DNA of 64,000 nucleotides from contig JADCHQ010000006.1 of the NCBI GenBank assembly GCA_020248405.1, positions 62,001 through 126,000 on the forward strand. Direction: 5' to 3'. Both the position numbers and the translations under genes were made by a program. Shown here one piece after another: positions 49,542-57,362 of this stretch. Each line of letters starts with the position of its first letter. Position 1 is the stretch's first letter. Under the pieces are notes generated by a model. It was not told the origin of the DNA and did not search any database. It worked only from the letters and a program-made list of their open reading frames with translations. The DNA is from Rhodocyclaceae bacterium. Its GTDB lineage: Bacteria; Pseudomonadota; Gammaproteobacteria; Burkholderiales; Ga0077523.

Positions 49542-50969
49542 GTGAATCCCTCTCGCGCGCGACCCAAGTCGCTCGGTGGCCTCGACGCCGAGGCGGCGGC
49601 TGCGCTGGTGGCGGTCAGCGCTGACATTACGCTGGTCATCGGCGCGGACGGCATCATCGAGGACATGTCGCTGGGCAGCGAGGAGGCGGAGGGCACGGGA
49701 CTGCAGCGGTTGCGGGGTAAAGCCTGGGTGGACACGGTAACCCCCGAAAGTCGTGGCAAGGTGGAGGCGCTGCTGCGCGATGCGGGCAGCACCAGCGCCA
49801 CGGGCTGGCGCCAGGTGAACCACCCCTCGGAGGGCGGCCCCGATGTGCCGGTTCTCTACTCCGCGATCCGGGTGGGCCGCGACGGCCGCATCGTGGCTGT
49901 GGGCCGCGACCTGCGCGCCATCGCCGCCCTGCAGCAGCGGCTGCTGGATGCCCAGCAGTCGATGGAGCGCGACTACTCCCGATTGCGGCATGTGGAGACC
50001 CGCTATCGCCTGTTGTTCCAGATGACGGCCGAGCCGGTACTGATTCTCGACGCCTCGTCGCAACGGGTCATGGAGGCCAACCCGGCTGCGCTGCAGTTGT
50101 TTGGAGGGGAGGCATCGAGGGTGGTGGGACACGTGTTCCCGATCCCCGGCACCTTCGAGGCCGAGGGAAACCCGTCCCTGGAGGCGCTGTTATCGGGGGT
50201 GCGTGCCTCCGGCCGCGGCGAGAGCGTACATCTGCGCCTGGCAACCACGAGCCAAGCCTTCAATGCCTCGGCAATCCTGTTCCGGCAGGACTCCGGCGCC
50301 CTGCTGCTGCTAAGGCTCGCGCCGGTGGGCAGCATGTCCACTTCAACCACCATCTCCGACGCCCGCTGGCAACTGCTCAAGGCGGCCGAACTCTCGCCGG
50401 ACGCCTTCGTGGTGATCGGGCCCGATGGTAGGGTCCTCACGGCCAACATGGCCTTCCTCGACCTCGCACAGCTGGCCACGGAGGAGCAGGCCCGCGGCGA
50501 GGCGCTCGATCGATGGCTTGGGCGACCCGGGGTTGACCTCTCCGTGCTGATGGCCAACCTGCGCCAGCATGGGGCGGTGCGGCTGTTTCCCACCACGGTT
50601 CGCGGCGAATTCGGTTCCACCGCCGAGGTGGAAATCTCGGCGGTGCGGGTGCTCAATGGCGAGCAGCCCTGCTTTGGCTTCACCATCCGCAACGTGGGCC
50701 GCCGCCTTGGGGCCGATGCACCACGGGCAGCACGCCAGTTGCCCCGGTCGGTGGAGCAGCTCACCGAACTGATCGGCCGTGTGTCGCTCAAGGACCTGGT
50801 GCGCGAGACCACCGACGTGATCGAGCGTCTGTGCATCGAAGCCGCCCTGGAACTCACCGGGGACAACCGAGCCTCGGCGGCGGAAATGCTCGGCCTGAGC
50901 CGGCAAAGCCTCTACGTGAAGCTGCGCCGCTACGGACTGGTGGACGCAGCCGCCGACCCGGAAGATTGA
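49542..50969 (+). CDS. ppsR: Photosynthesis repressor PpsR/CrtJ
   Basis: A 475-residue transcription factor with an N-terminal PAS-like domain (ADITLVIGADG), a Q-linker helix (QQRLLDAQQSMERDYSRLRHVETRYR in parts), two further PAS domains (LLFQMTAEPVLILDAS and AAELSPDAFVVIGPDG) and a C-terminal Fis-type helix-turn-helix (SAAEMLGLSRQSLYVKLRRY). It represses bch, crt and related genes in air by binding TGT-N12-ACA. It has only two cysteines, Cys377 in the last PAS domain and Cys431 just before the HTH; the latter matches the redox Cys of CrtJ, the former does not match its partner. GTG 49542 is the start; the longer frame is an aerR shadow. Confidence 0.92.
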   Translation: MNPSRARPKSLGGLDAEAAAALVAVSADITLVIGADGIIEDMSLGSEEAEGTGLQRLRGKAWVDTVTPESRGKVEALLRDAGSTSATGWRQVNHPSEGGPDVPVLYSAIRVGRDGRIVAVGRDLRAIAALQQRLLDAQQSMERDYSRLRHVETRYRLLFQMTAEPVLILDASSQRVMEANPAALQLFGGEASRVVGHVFPIPGTFEAEGNPSLEALLSGVRASGRGESVHLRLATTSQAFNASAILFRQDSGALLLLRLAPVGSMSTSTTISDARWQLLKAAELSPDAFVVIGPDGRVLTANMAFLDLAQLATEEQARGEALDRWLGRPGVDLSVLMANLRQHGAVRLFPTTVRGEFGSTAEVEISAVRVLNGEQPCFGFTIRNVGRRLGADAPRAARQLPRSVEQLTELIGRVSLKDLVRETTDVIERLCIEAALELTGDNRASAAEMLGLSRQSLYVKLRRYGLVDAAADPED

Positions 50970-50975
50970 CCTTGT

Positions 50976-50993
50976 TGTAAATCTGGATTGACA
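50976..50993 (+). promoter_or_regulatory. PpsR/CrtJ site upstream of bchG
   Basis: A perfect TGT-N12-ACA palindrome right after the ppsR stop. The -35 box TTGACA (50988-50993) is embedded in its right half; a weak -10 TACGGT follows after 17 bp. A poor second half-match, CGT near 51002, begins 8 bp further on. It suggests that bchG-bchP are repressed separately from ppsR. Confidence 0.65.
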
Positions 50994-51022
50994 CTCTGGC
51001 GCGTCAGTCTTACGGTTGCACC

Positions 51023-51928
51023 ATGCGCACTTCCGTCGCCACCACGCTTCCTGCCCGCCCGGCGCCCGGTGCAGTGCTGGAACTGCTCAAGCCGATCACA
51101 TGGTTTCCGCCCATGTGGGCGTTCGCCTGCGGCGCCGTGTCCTCGGGGCAGCCTGTGGCCGGGCGTTGGCCACTGGCGGCGGCAGGCGTGATGCTGGCCG
51201 GCCCTCTGGTGTGCGCCACCAGTCAGGCGGTCAACGACTGGTTCGACCGGCACGTGGACGCCATCAACGAACCCCGGCGGCCCATTCCCTCGGGACGCAT
51301 CCCAGGGCAATGGGGCCTGGCCATCGCAGTGCTCTGGACGCTGCTGTCGCTGGCGGTAGCAGCCTCCCTCGGCCCGCTGGTGCTGGGGGCCGCGGCGCTG
51401 GGCTTGGCGCTGGCCTGGGCCTACAGCGCGCCGCCGTTGCGCCTTAAGCTCAACGGCTGGCTGGGTAACGCCGCCGTGGGGTTTTCCTACGAAACCCTGC
51501 CCTGGATCACGGGTGCGGCGGTCATGGCGGGCGGCGCGCTTGCCGACGGGCGCATCGCCGGTCTGGCGTTGCTCTACGGGTTGGGCGCCCATGGCATCCT
51601 GACCCTCAACGACTTCAAGGCCATGGCGGGAGACGCCCAGATGGGCGTGCGCTCCCTGCCGGTGCGGCTGGGCGCGGACCGCGCGGCACGGGTAGCCTGC
51701 ATCGTCATGGCGGCGCCGCAGCTGGTGGTGATGGCGCTGCTGCTGTCCTGGGGGCAGATGGGCCACGCCCTTGCGGTGGCCGCCCTGGTGGCGGGACAGG
51801 GGGTGATGATGCGGCGCTTCCTGGCCCGGCCCGTGGAGCGCGCCCTGTGGTACAGCGGCTTCGGCGTGCCGCTGTATGTGAGCGGGATGATGGTAAGCGC
51901 CTTCGCCCTGCGGGGCCTGCTGGCATGA
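51023..51928 (+). CDS. bchG: Bacteriochlorophyll synthase (geranylgeranyl transferase)
   Basis: A 301-residue UbiA-superfamily membrane prenyltransferase that esterifies bacteriochlorophyllide a. The Asp-rich motif QAVNDWFDRHVDAINEP binds the diphosphate-Mg, and ITLNDFKAMAGD-like LTLNDFKAMAGD is the second. LLKPITWFPPMWAFACG is typical of BchG. It has about eight helices. It follows a PpsR site, and its stop overlaps the next gene (ATGA). Confidence 0.95.
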   Translation: MRTSVATTLPARPAPGAVLELLKPITWFPPMWAFACGAVSSGQPVAGRWPLAAAGVMLAGPLVCATSQAVNDWFDRHVDAINEPRRPIPSGRIPGQWGLAIAVLWTLLSLAVAASLGPLVLGAAALGLALAWAYSAPPLRLKLNGWLGNAAVGFSYETLPWITGAAVMAGGALADGRIAGLALLYGLGAHGILTLNDFKAMAGDAQMGVRSLPVRLGADRAARVACIVMAAPQLVVMALLLSWGQMGHALAVAALVAGQGVMMRRFLARPVERALWYSGFGVPLYVSGMMVSAFALRGLLA

Positions 51929-53259
51929 CCGCCGCGGCGCCCGCGCTTGGCTGGCTTGGCATTGTCCGGCTTGGCCTGGTGCAGACCGCGCTCGGAGCCA
52001 TCGTGGTGCTCACCACCTCCACCATGAACCGGGTGATGGTGGTGGAACTGGCCCTGCCCGCCATGCTCCCGGGCGCCCTGGTTGGTCTGCACTACGCCAT
52101 CCAGTTGCTGCGCCCAAGGCTTGGCTATGGGTCGGATGTGGGTGGCCGCCGCACGCCCTGGATCGTGGGTGGTATGGCTGTCCTCGCCGCGGGTGGCGTG
52201 CTCGCGGCTCTCGCCACCGCCTGGATGACCACCCAGCGCAGCGCGGGCGTGGCGCTCGCCGTGGCGGCCTTCTGCCTCATCGGCGTGGGGGTGGGCTCAG
52301 CCGGCACTTCGCTGCTGGTGCTGCTGGCCAAGCGCACGGCACCGCAGCGCCGGCCAGCCGCTGCCACCATCGTGTGGATCATGATGATCGCCGGCTTCGC
52401 CGTCACTGCCGGCGTGGCAGGCCACTTTCTGGACCCGTACACCCCCGCGCGCCTGGTGGGCGTGACGGCGGGCGTGGCCGCCGTTGCGCTGGTGATGACC
52501 TTGCTGGCGGTGGCCGGCGTGGAAGGCGCCGCCGTGCCGGGCCCGACCCAGGCATCCCGCCCCCCGGCCTTTCGCCAGGCCTTCCGCCAGGTGTGGGACG
52601 AGCCGCAGGCGCGGCGCTTCACGGTGTTCGTGTTCGTTTCCATGCTGGCCTACAGCGCCCAGGACCTGATCCTGGAGCCCTTCGCAGGCACGGTGTTCGG
52701 TTTTTCCCCGGGCGAATCCACACGCCTGTCGGGCGTTCAGCACGGCGGGGTGCTGGTGGGCATGGTGCTGGTGGCCCTGGTGGGACGCGTGCCGGCGCTG
52801 CGCCGCTTCGCCGCCATTCATTACTGGACCATCGGCGGGTGCGTGGCCTCGGCACTGGCGCTGGCCGGTCTGGCGGCGGCGGCTGCCGTGGGGCCGGCTT
52901 GGCCGCTGCGTGCCACGGTGTTCCTGCTGGGCGCCACCAATGGCGCCTTTGCCGTGGCTGCCATCGGTTCGATGATGTTGCTGGCCGACCAGGGTACCCA
53001 ATCGCGCGAGGGAGTGCGCATGGGCCTGTGGGGAGCGGCCCAGGCCATCGCCTTCGGGGTGGGCGGCTTCCTGGGAACCGCGGCGATCGACACAGCACGC
53101 GCATTGCTGGGCGCGCCGGCGGCCGCCTACGGCACGGTGTTTGCCGCGGAGGCAGCGCTGTTCATGGTTTCTGCAGTGCTGGCGGCACGCGTGGGCAAGG
53201 CGCGTGAAGCGGGTACGGATGCGCGCATCGGGCGCAGTGACGCCCTTGCCCCAAGCTAG
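51925..53259 (+). CDS. PucC/BCD-family MFS protein (Bch2/ORF428-like)
   Basis: A 444-residue, roughly 12-helix membrane protein of the PucC/LhaA family. LTTSTMNRVMVVELALPAMLPG near the N-terminus (in two parts) and SAQDLILEPFAGTVFGFSPGESTRLSG with the conserved QDxxLEP stretch show this. In Rhodobacter the equivalent gene (orf428) lies between bchG and bchP. Function may be bacteriochlorophyll handling or delivery. ATG 51925 overlaps the bchG stop. It is distinct from lhaA at 38149-39588. Confidence 0.9.
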   Translation: MTAAAPALGWLGIVRLGLVQTALGAIVVLTTSTMNRVMVVELALPAMLPGALVGLHYAIQLLRPRLGYGSDVGGRRTPWIVGGMAVLAAGGVLAALATAWMTTQRSAGVALAVAAFCLIGVGVGSAGTSLLVLLAKRTAPQRRPAAATIVWIMMIAGFAVTAGVAGHFLDPYTPARLVGVTAGVAAVALVMTLLAVAGVEGAAVPGPTQASRPPAFRQAFRQVWDEPQARRFTVFVFVSMLAYSAQDLILEPFAGTVFGFSPGESTRLSGVQHGGVLVGMVLVALVGRVPALRRFAAIHYWTIGGCVASALALAGLAAAAAVGPAWPLRATVFLLGATNGAFAVAAIGSMMLLADQGTQSREGVRMGLWGAAQAIAFGVGGFLGTAAIDTARALLGAPAAAYGTVFAAEAALFMVSAVLAARVGKAREAGTDARIGRSDALAPS

Positions 53260-53275
53260 GGTGGAGGTTGACCAA

Positions 53276-54469
53276 ATGGCAGACCCGCAAACCTGGGATG
53301 TGGTGGTGATCGGCGGCGGACCTTCCGGCGCCACGGCAGCCAGCGATCTGGCGCGGCGCGGACGCAGCGTCGTGCTGCTCGACCGAGCCGGACGCATCAA
53401 GCCCTGTGGCGGCGCGGTGCCGCCGGTGCTGCTGCGCGAGTTTGCCGTGCCCGAATCACTCTTGGTGGCCAAGGTGCGCTCAGCCTGCATGGTGGCACCC
53501 TCGGGCCGTCGCGTGGACATGCCCATCGACACGGGCGGCTTCGTGGGAATGGTGGACCGGGAGGCGTTCGACGAATGGCTGCGCCAGCGGGCAGCGGGTA
53601 GCGGTGCCGAGCGCCGGACCGGCACCTTCCAGCGCATCACCCGTGACGATGACGGCACAGCGCGCGTGCACTTCCAGCCAAAGGCAGGCGGCGAGGTGGT
53701 GTCAATACGCGCGAGGACGGTAATTGGCGCCGATGGCGCCGCCTCGGCGGTGGCGCGGGACTACATCCCTTGCGGCAAGGATAGGGTGTACGTCTACGCG
53801 TACCACGAAATCGTGCGCTCGCCGCGCTCGGCCGGACAGGGCTTCGACCCGGCGCGCGCCGATGTCTACTACCAGGGCCAGCTCTCGCCAGACTTCTACG
53901 GCTGGATCTTCCCCCACGGCGACACCACCAGCGTGGGTACCGGCACCGCCGAGCGTGGCTTTTCCATCCGCAACGCCACCACCGAACTGCGCCAGGCGGC
54001 GGGACTGAGGGATTCGGAGACCCTGCGCCGCGAAGGCGCGCCGATCCCACTCAAACCCCTCAAGCGCTGGGACAACGGGCGCGACATCGTGCTTGCCGGC
54101 GATGCCGCCGGTGTGGTGGCGCCTGCCTCGGGCGAGGGCATCTACTACGCCATGGCAGGCGGGCGGCTGGCGGCGGAGGCCGTGGAACAGTTCCTCGCCA
54201 CGGGCGAGGCTGCCGCTCTGGCCATCGCGCGCAAGCGCTTCATGCGCGCCCACGGCCGGGTGTTCTGGATCCTGGGCATCATGCAGCGCTTCTGGTACGT
54301 GAACGACCAGCGCCGCGAGCGCTTCGTGAGCATTTGCGCCGACCGCGATGTGCAGCGGCTCACCTGGGAGTCATACATGAACAAGAAGCTCACCCGCAAG
54401 AGCCCCATGGCGCACGTGCGAATCTTCTTCAAGGACCTCGCCCACCTGGTGGGCATCGTTTCGCCCTGA
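53276..54469 (+). CDS. bchP: Geranylgeranyl reductase
   Basis: A 397-residue FAD-dependent enzyme reducing the geranylgeranyl tail to phytyl. The FAD motif is VVVIGGGPSGATAASDLARRG, followed by DRAGRIKPCGGAVPP, the diagnostic geranylgeranyl-reductase stretch, and LAGDAAGVVAPASGEGIYYAM for the second FAD contact. I chose ATG 53276 with GGAGG upstream; the longer frame overlaps the previous gene. It is the third gene of the bchG operon. Confidence 0.95.
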   Translation: MADPQTWDVVVIGGGPSGATAASDLARRGRSVVLLDRAGRIKPCGGAVPPVLLREFAVPESLLVAKVRSACMVAPSGRRVDMPIDTGGFVGMVDREAFDEWLRQRAAGSGAERRTGTFQRITRDDDGTARVHFQPKAGGEVVSIRARTVIGADGAASAVARDYIPCGKDRVYVYAYHEIVRSPRSAGQGFDPARADVYYQGQLSPDFYGWIFPHGDTTSVGTGTAERGFSIRNATTELRQAAGLRDSETLRREGAPIPLKPLKRWDNGRDIVLAGDAAGVVAPASGEGIYYAMAGGRLAAEAVEQFLATGEAAALAIARKRFMRAHGRVFWILGIMQRFWYVNDQRRERFVSICADRDVQRLTWESYMNKKLTRKSPMAHVRIFFKDLAHLVGIVSP

Positions 54470-54485
54470 CCGGACCGGCGAGGCC

Positions 54486-54797
54486 ATGGCCGAACTGTTC
54501 GCTTCCGGCCGGGCCATCGACCTGATCCTCGCGGGCATCGTTCTGGAAGCGCTGGCGCTCTACGCACTGGGGCGTGCACGCCGAGCAGGTGGACTGCGGA
54601 TCGCGGACTGGCTGCCCAGCCTCGCCTCGGGCGCGCTATTGATGCTTGCCTTGCGCTTCGCCATTGCCGGCGCGCCCTGGTCCCTGTTGTCGCTGCTGCT
54701 GCTGTGCTCGGGAGGCATGCATGCGGCCGACCTCTGGTTTCGCCACCGCACCCGCCTACGCCTGCAGGCCGCCGCGGGTTCCACCGGTAGCGCTTAG
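54486..54797 (+). CDS. Small hypothetical membrane protein after bchP
   Basis: A 103-residue protein with about three hydrophobic helices: IDLILAGIVLEALALYALGR, WLPSLASGALLMLALRFAI and WSLLSLLLLCSGGMHAADLW. ATG 54486 lies 16 bp after bchP, so it is probably cotranscribed with bchG-bchP. I do not recognise the family. Position suggests membrane or pigment-linked function, but nothing in the sequence shows binding residues beyond single His and Cys residues in the last helix. Confidence 0.65.
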   Translation: MAELFASGRAIDLILAGIVLEALALYALGRARRAGGLRIADWLPSLASGALLMLALRFAIAGAPWSLLSLLLLCSGGMHAADLWFRHRTRLRLQAAAGSTGSA

Positions 54798-54872
54798 CAC
54801 AGCGCACTGTCTGGCGGTGCACGAAGCCCGCTCGTAACATCCAGGTTTTCGGGCCAGTTTCGGGAATCACTC

Positions 54873-55349
54873 ATGGCCGTCAGTCCACTGCCACCCCTAT
54901 CGCCAACGCCCCCAGCCGTGCGTGGGGCGGGGTTCATCCCGGCATTCGTGCCGCCGACGGTTCCGGCGTCCCCCGAGGTGAACTTCACCCGCCTAGTGGA
55001 ATCGGCGCGCGCCACTGGCGCACCGCTGCCCGCCCGGGGCCTGGAAGGCGCAGTTCCTCAACCCGACGGACTGTCACTGCTGGACCGAGCGCTGGTCCGC
55101 GATCTCGTGGCAGGCTTCGAGCGGGTCAGCGGCGCCCTTGGCGCCATGGGTGCCTCACCCGCGTTTCTGGGCAATCTCGGAGCCGAAGGCACCCTCGGCC
55201 GCGCCGGTCTGCCCGATGCGTTGCGCAACCTCGGCACCCGTGAGGCCGTGGCTCTTTACGCCAGCCTATCCTCTCTGGGTAGCGCGTTGCAGGCCATGGC
55301 ATCAGACGGTGGTCTCAGCATGGGGTCGCTGCTGGACGTTTCGGTCTGA
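54873..55349 (+). CDS. Hypothetical protein with proline-rich N-terminus
   Basis: A 158-residue protein. The first 35 residues are Pro-rich (PLPPLSPTPPAVRGAGF, PPTVPASPEV), without a signal peptide. The rest is predicted helical and Gly/Ala/Leu-rich (DRALVRDLVAGFERVSGALGAMG; VALYASLSSLGSALQAMASDGG). It has no Cys, Trp or His, which is unusual for an enzyme. I do not recognise the family. It follows the bchG operon by 75 bp and ends near an inverted repeat (55362-55377). Confidence 0.5.
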   Translation: MAVSPLPPLSPTPPAVRGAGFIPAFVPPTVPASPEVNFTRLVESARATGAPLPARGLEGAVPQPDGLSLLDRALVRDLVAGFERVSGALGAMGASPAFLGNLGAEGTLGRAGLPDALRNLGTREAVALYASLSSLGSALQAMASDGGLSMGSLLDVSV

Positions 55350-55361
55350 GGCGGTACCCGC

Positions 55362-55377
55362 CAGGGCTTGAGCCCTG
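55362..55377. terminator. Possible bidirectional hairpin
   Basis: CAGGGC (55362-55367), loop TTGA, GCCCTG (55372-55377): a perfect 6-bp stem between convergent genes. No T-run follows on either strand, so termination here is only a suggestion. Confidence 0.35.
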
Positions 55378-55386
55378 TGCAGTCCG

Positions 55387-55533
55387 TCAAATCAGCAACC
55401 CGGCAAGACCCGCCACCAGCACCACCGCCAGCAGCACACTGCCGCGCAGGCCGCGCGGGGCGGTATTGTGAGAGAGAGCGGCGCTCTGGCGCTCGCGTTG
55501 TTCCAGCCAGACAAACCAAGCCAATTCCTTCAT
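55387..55533 (-). CDS. Very small membrane protein (48 residues)
   Basis: A 48-residue frame starting MKELAWFVWLEQRERQSAA. The N-terminal half is polar and the C-terminal half is one hydrophobic helix (GSVLLAVVLVAGLAGLLI), giving a tail-anchored layout. A GGAGAG ribosome site lies five bases before ATG 55533. I do not recognise a family. It converges on the 158-residue gene. No operon partner is visible downstream. Confidence 0.45.
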   Translation of the reverse strand: MKELAWFVWLEQRERQSAALSHNTAPRGLRGSVLLAVVLVAGLAGLLI

Positions 55534-55940
55534 GGGACTCTCCAGCGGAAGCCCGTCGCGCAATGGACGGCTCCGGAGCTTGCAAGCGCGTGACGACCCG
55601 CATGCGCCACAGCAGGGCGCAGGGTGACAGGCTACGAAGATCGAGGGGCGCCGGCGGCGGCCCTGGACGCGGTGCGGGAGAGCGTCCCTAGAGGGGGGAC
55701 AGGGAGTCGGGTACCAGACGGCTTGGGGAGTTTTCGCAGGTCATGCAATACCTCCTTGCGCTTGCAGAAGCGGGCACTAGTAATGGGCCCTGGTTGGACC
55801 GGACACAAGCGTGATGCCGTGCCCAGTAACGGAATAAGCGCCAGCGGTTGCCGCAAGCACCCAATCGAAACGCTCTGCGTATTCTGCCCGTAAGACGGGG
55901 CGGCGCCAAGTCCAGCCCGGAGCTTTGCTAGCCCAGGGCT
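55534..55940. other. Gene-poor gap before the suf operon end
   Basis: About 400 bp between the 48-residue gene and the Rieske gene stop. Apart from the 18-codon frame at 55688-55744, I see no gene, RNA or clear terminator here. Confidence 0.5.
55688..55744 (-). CDS. Putative 18-codon micro-ORF with a perfect Shine-Dalgarno
   Basis: ATG 55744 is preceded six bases upstream by AAGGAGGT (CCTCCTT at 55751-55757 on the plus strand), the best ribosome site in the neighbourhood. The peptide is MTCENSPSRLVPDSLSPL and stops at TAG. It could be a leader peptide, a toxin-like micropeptide or chance. Nothing else supports it. Confidence 0.3.
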   Translation of the reverse strand: MTCENSPSRLVPDSLSPL

Positions 55941-56261
55941 TCAATCCCAGCGATCATCGCGCACCCGCACCATTCCGGCCTGCACTTCAACAGGAAACAC
56001 AGCGGCGGGTTCGAAGGCCGGAGCGCTCAAGGCCTCGCCGGTGCGGATGGAGAACTGCGCGCCGTGGCGCGGGCAAATCACCCGCTCGCCCTGCACGCAA
56101 CCGCCGGTGAGCGTGCCGCCATCGTGGCTACAGGCGTTTTCCAGCGCGAAGTAGCCATCGTCCAAAGCGAACACCACGATGGACGTGCCATCGGCGTCCA
56201 CCTCCCGCTGAGTGCCAGGCGGGAACTGGTCCACCGGCGCCACATCGATCCAGCCCGACAC
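55941..56261 (-). CDS. Rieske [2Fe-2S] ferredoxin of the suf operon
   Basis: A 106-residue small Rieske protein. The cluster motifs are CSHDGGTLTGG (CxH) and CPRHGAQF (CxxH), separated by 16 residues. Such stand-alone Rieske proteins often end suf operons and probably act as electron carriers or cluster acceptors. I chose GTG 56261 with GGGGGG upstream; the frame extends to 56357 through nfu antisense-free shadow. It is the last gene of iscR-suf. Confidence 0.85.
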   Translation of the reverse strand: MSGWIDVAPVDQFPPGTQREVDADGTSIVVFALDDGYFALENACSHDGGTLTGGCVQGERVICPRHGAQFSIRTGEALSAPAFEPAAVFPVEVQAGMVRVRDDRWD

Positions 56262-56269
56262 GGCCCCCC

Positions 56270-56836
56270 CTAGACAGGCACCACTTCCAGGTCGGGATCC
56301 ACCTGGCGCACCAGGCCTTCGATGCCGGCCAGGGTGCCCGACAAGGAGCTTGGGCAACTGCCACAGGCGCCCTGGTAGTGCACATGCAGTTCATTGCCCT
56401 CCAGGCCGACGATGTATACATCGCCACCGTCGCCCTGCAGATACGGGCGCACGCGCTCATCGAGCAACTCGCTGATGGCCACCAGCTTGTCCCGTTGTTC
56501 GGGGGTGAGATTCGGGTTGTCCAGTAGCGCGCTGCTGGCGGCGCCGTACTGCGCGGAACCGTCCTCAGCGGTGGGCGCTTCGCGGATCGGCACGGCCACC
56601 TCTTTCATGAGCTTCGACCACTCCGCTTCGCCGTCCTGGGTGACGGTGATCCAGTTATCCACGTAAAACACGCTGGTCACATGGGCGATGGCGAAAATCG
56701 CCTTGGCCAGCGGATCCGATTCAGCCTCCTGCGGGGAATCGAAGGAGCGCGCCACGCCCCAGGACAACGGCTCCTTGAGCACGAACTTCATGGCGTTGGG
56801 ATTCGGCGTGCGTTCGACTTCGGCGATCTTGGGCAT
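56270..56836 (-). CDS. Nfu-type Fe-S carrier (Nfu N-domain plus NifU C-domain)
   Basis: A 188-residue protein with an N-terminal Nfu domain (ERTPNPNAMKFVL) and a C-terminal NifU-like domain with CGSCPSS, whose CxxC holds a bridging 4Fe-4S cluster. ERVRPYLQGDGGDVYIVGLEG is typical of the latter. This Nfu1/NFU arrangement delivers clusters to apo-proteins. ATG 56836 is preferred over TTG 56845. It lies 33 bp after sufU and 8 bp before the Rieske gene. Confidence 0.88.
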   Translation of the reverse strand: MPKIAEVERTPNPNAMKFVLKEPLSWGVARSFDSPQEAESDPLAKAIFAIAHVTSVFYVDNWITVTQDGEAEWSKLMKEVAVPIREAPTAEDGSAQYGAASSALLDNPNLTPEQRDKLVAISELLDERVRPYLQGDGGDVYIVGLEGNELHVHYQGACGSCPSSLSGTLAGIEGLVRQVDPDLEVVPV

Positions 56837-56869
56837 GGGTGGCAAGGATGCTGGACGCGCATCCCTCTC

Positions 56870-57352
56870 TCAGTGGGTTGCCGGGTCGGCTGGGTCCTGG
56901 TCGCCCTCGGTCGAGGCGGTGCCTTGCTGGCGGAATGCGGCGTGCAGGGTGTGCCAGGGCAGCACCGCGCACTTCACCCGCGAGGGCAAGTCCTTGACCC
57001 CCGCGAACACGGCGAGCCGCCCCAGGTGATTTGGCTGCGTCGCAGGATCAAGCGCTCCGGTGACCATGCCACGGAACTCTTCGATCAGCGCCTGCGCTTC
57101 GGCCACGGGCCTGCCCTTGACGTTGGCGGTCATCATGGACGCCGAGGCCTTGCAAATGGCGCAGCTCTCGCCCTCGAAAGCGATTTCTGCCACCCGGTCG
57201 GCATCCACCCTGAGGGAAAGCCAGATGTGGTCGCCGCACAATGGATTGAGCCCTTCGGCGCGGTGCGTGGGCGCACCGAGCGCGCCGTAATTGCGCGGCT
57301 TGCGGTTGTGATCGAGGATCACTTCCTGATAGAGCTGCTTGCTGTCGGCCAC
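56870..57352 (-). CDS. sufU: SufU-type iron-sulfur scaffold/sulfur-transfer protein
   Basis: A 160-residue NifU/IscU-family protein. The three cysteines are in NPLCGDH, GESCAICKAS and SRVKCAVLPW. The extra residues between the second and third Cys regions and the SufS neighbour indicate SufU rather than IscU. It accepts sulfur from SufS. I chose GTG 57352 (VADSKQLYQEVILDH); the sufS stop lies 10 bp upstream. A longer frame is sufS shadow. Confidence 0.9.
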   Translation of the reverse strand: MADSKQLYQEVILDHNRKPRNYGALGAPTHRAEGLNPLCGDHIWLSLRVDADRVAEIAFEGESCAICKASASMMTANVKGRPVAEAQALIEEFRGMVTGALDPATQPNHLGRLAVFAGVKDLPSRVKCAVLPWHTLHAAFRQQGTASTEGDQDPADPATH

Positions 57353-57362
57353 GCCCGGCGCC

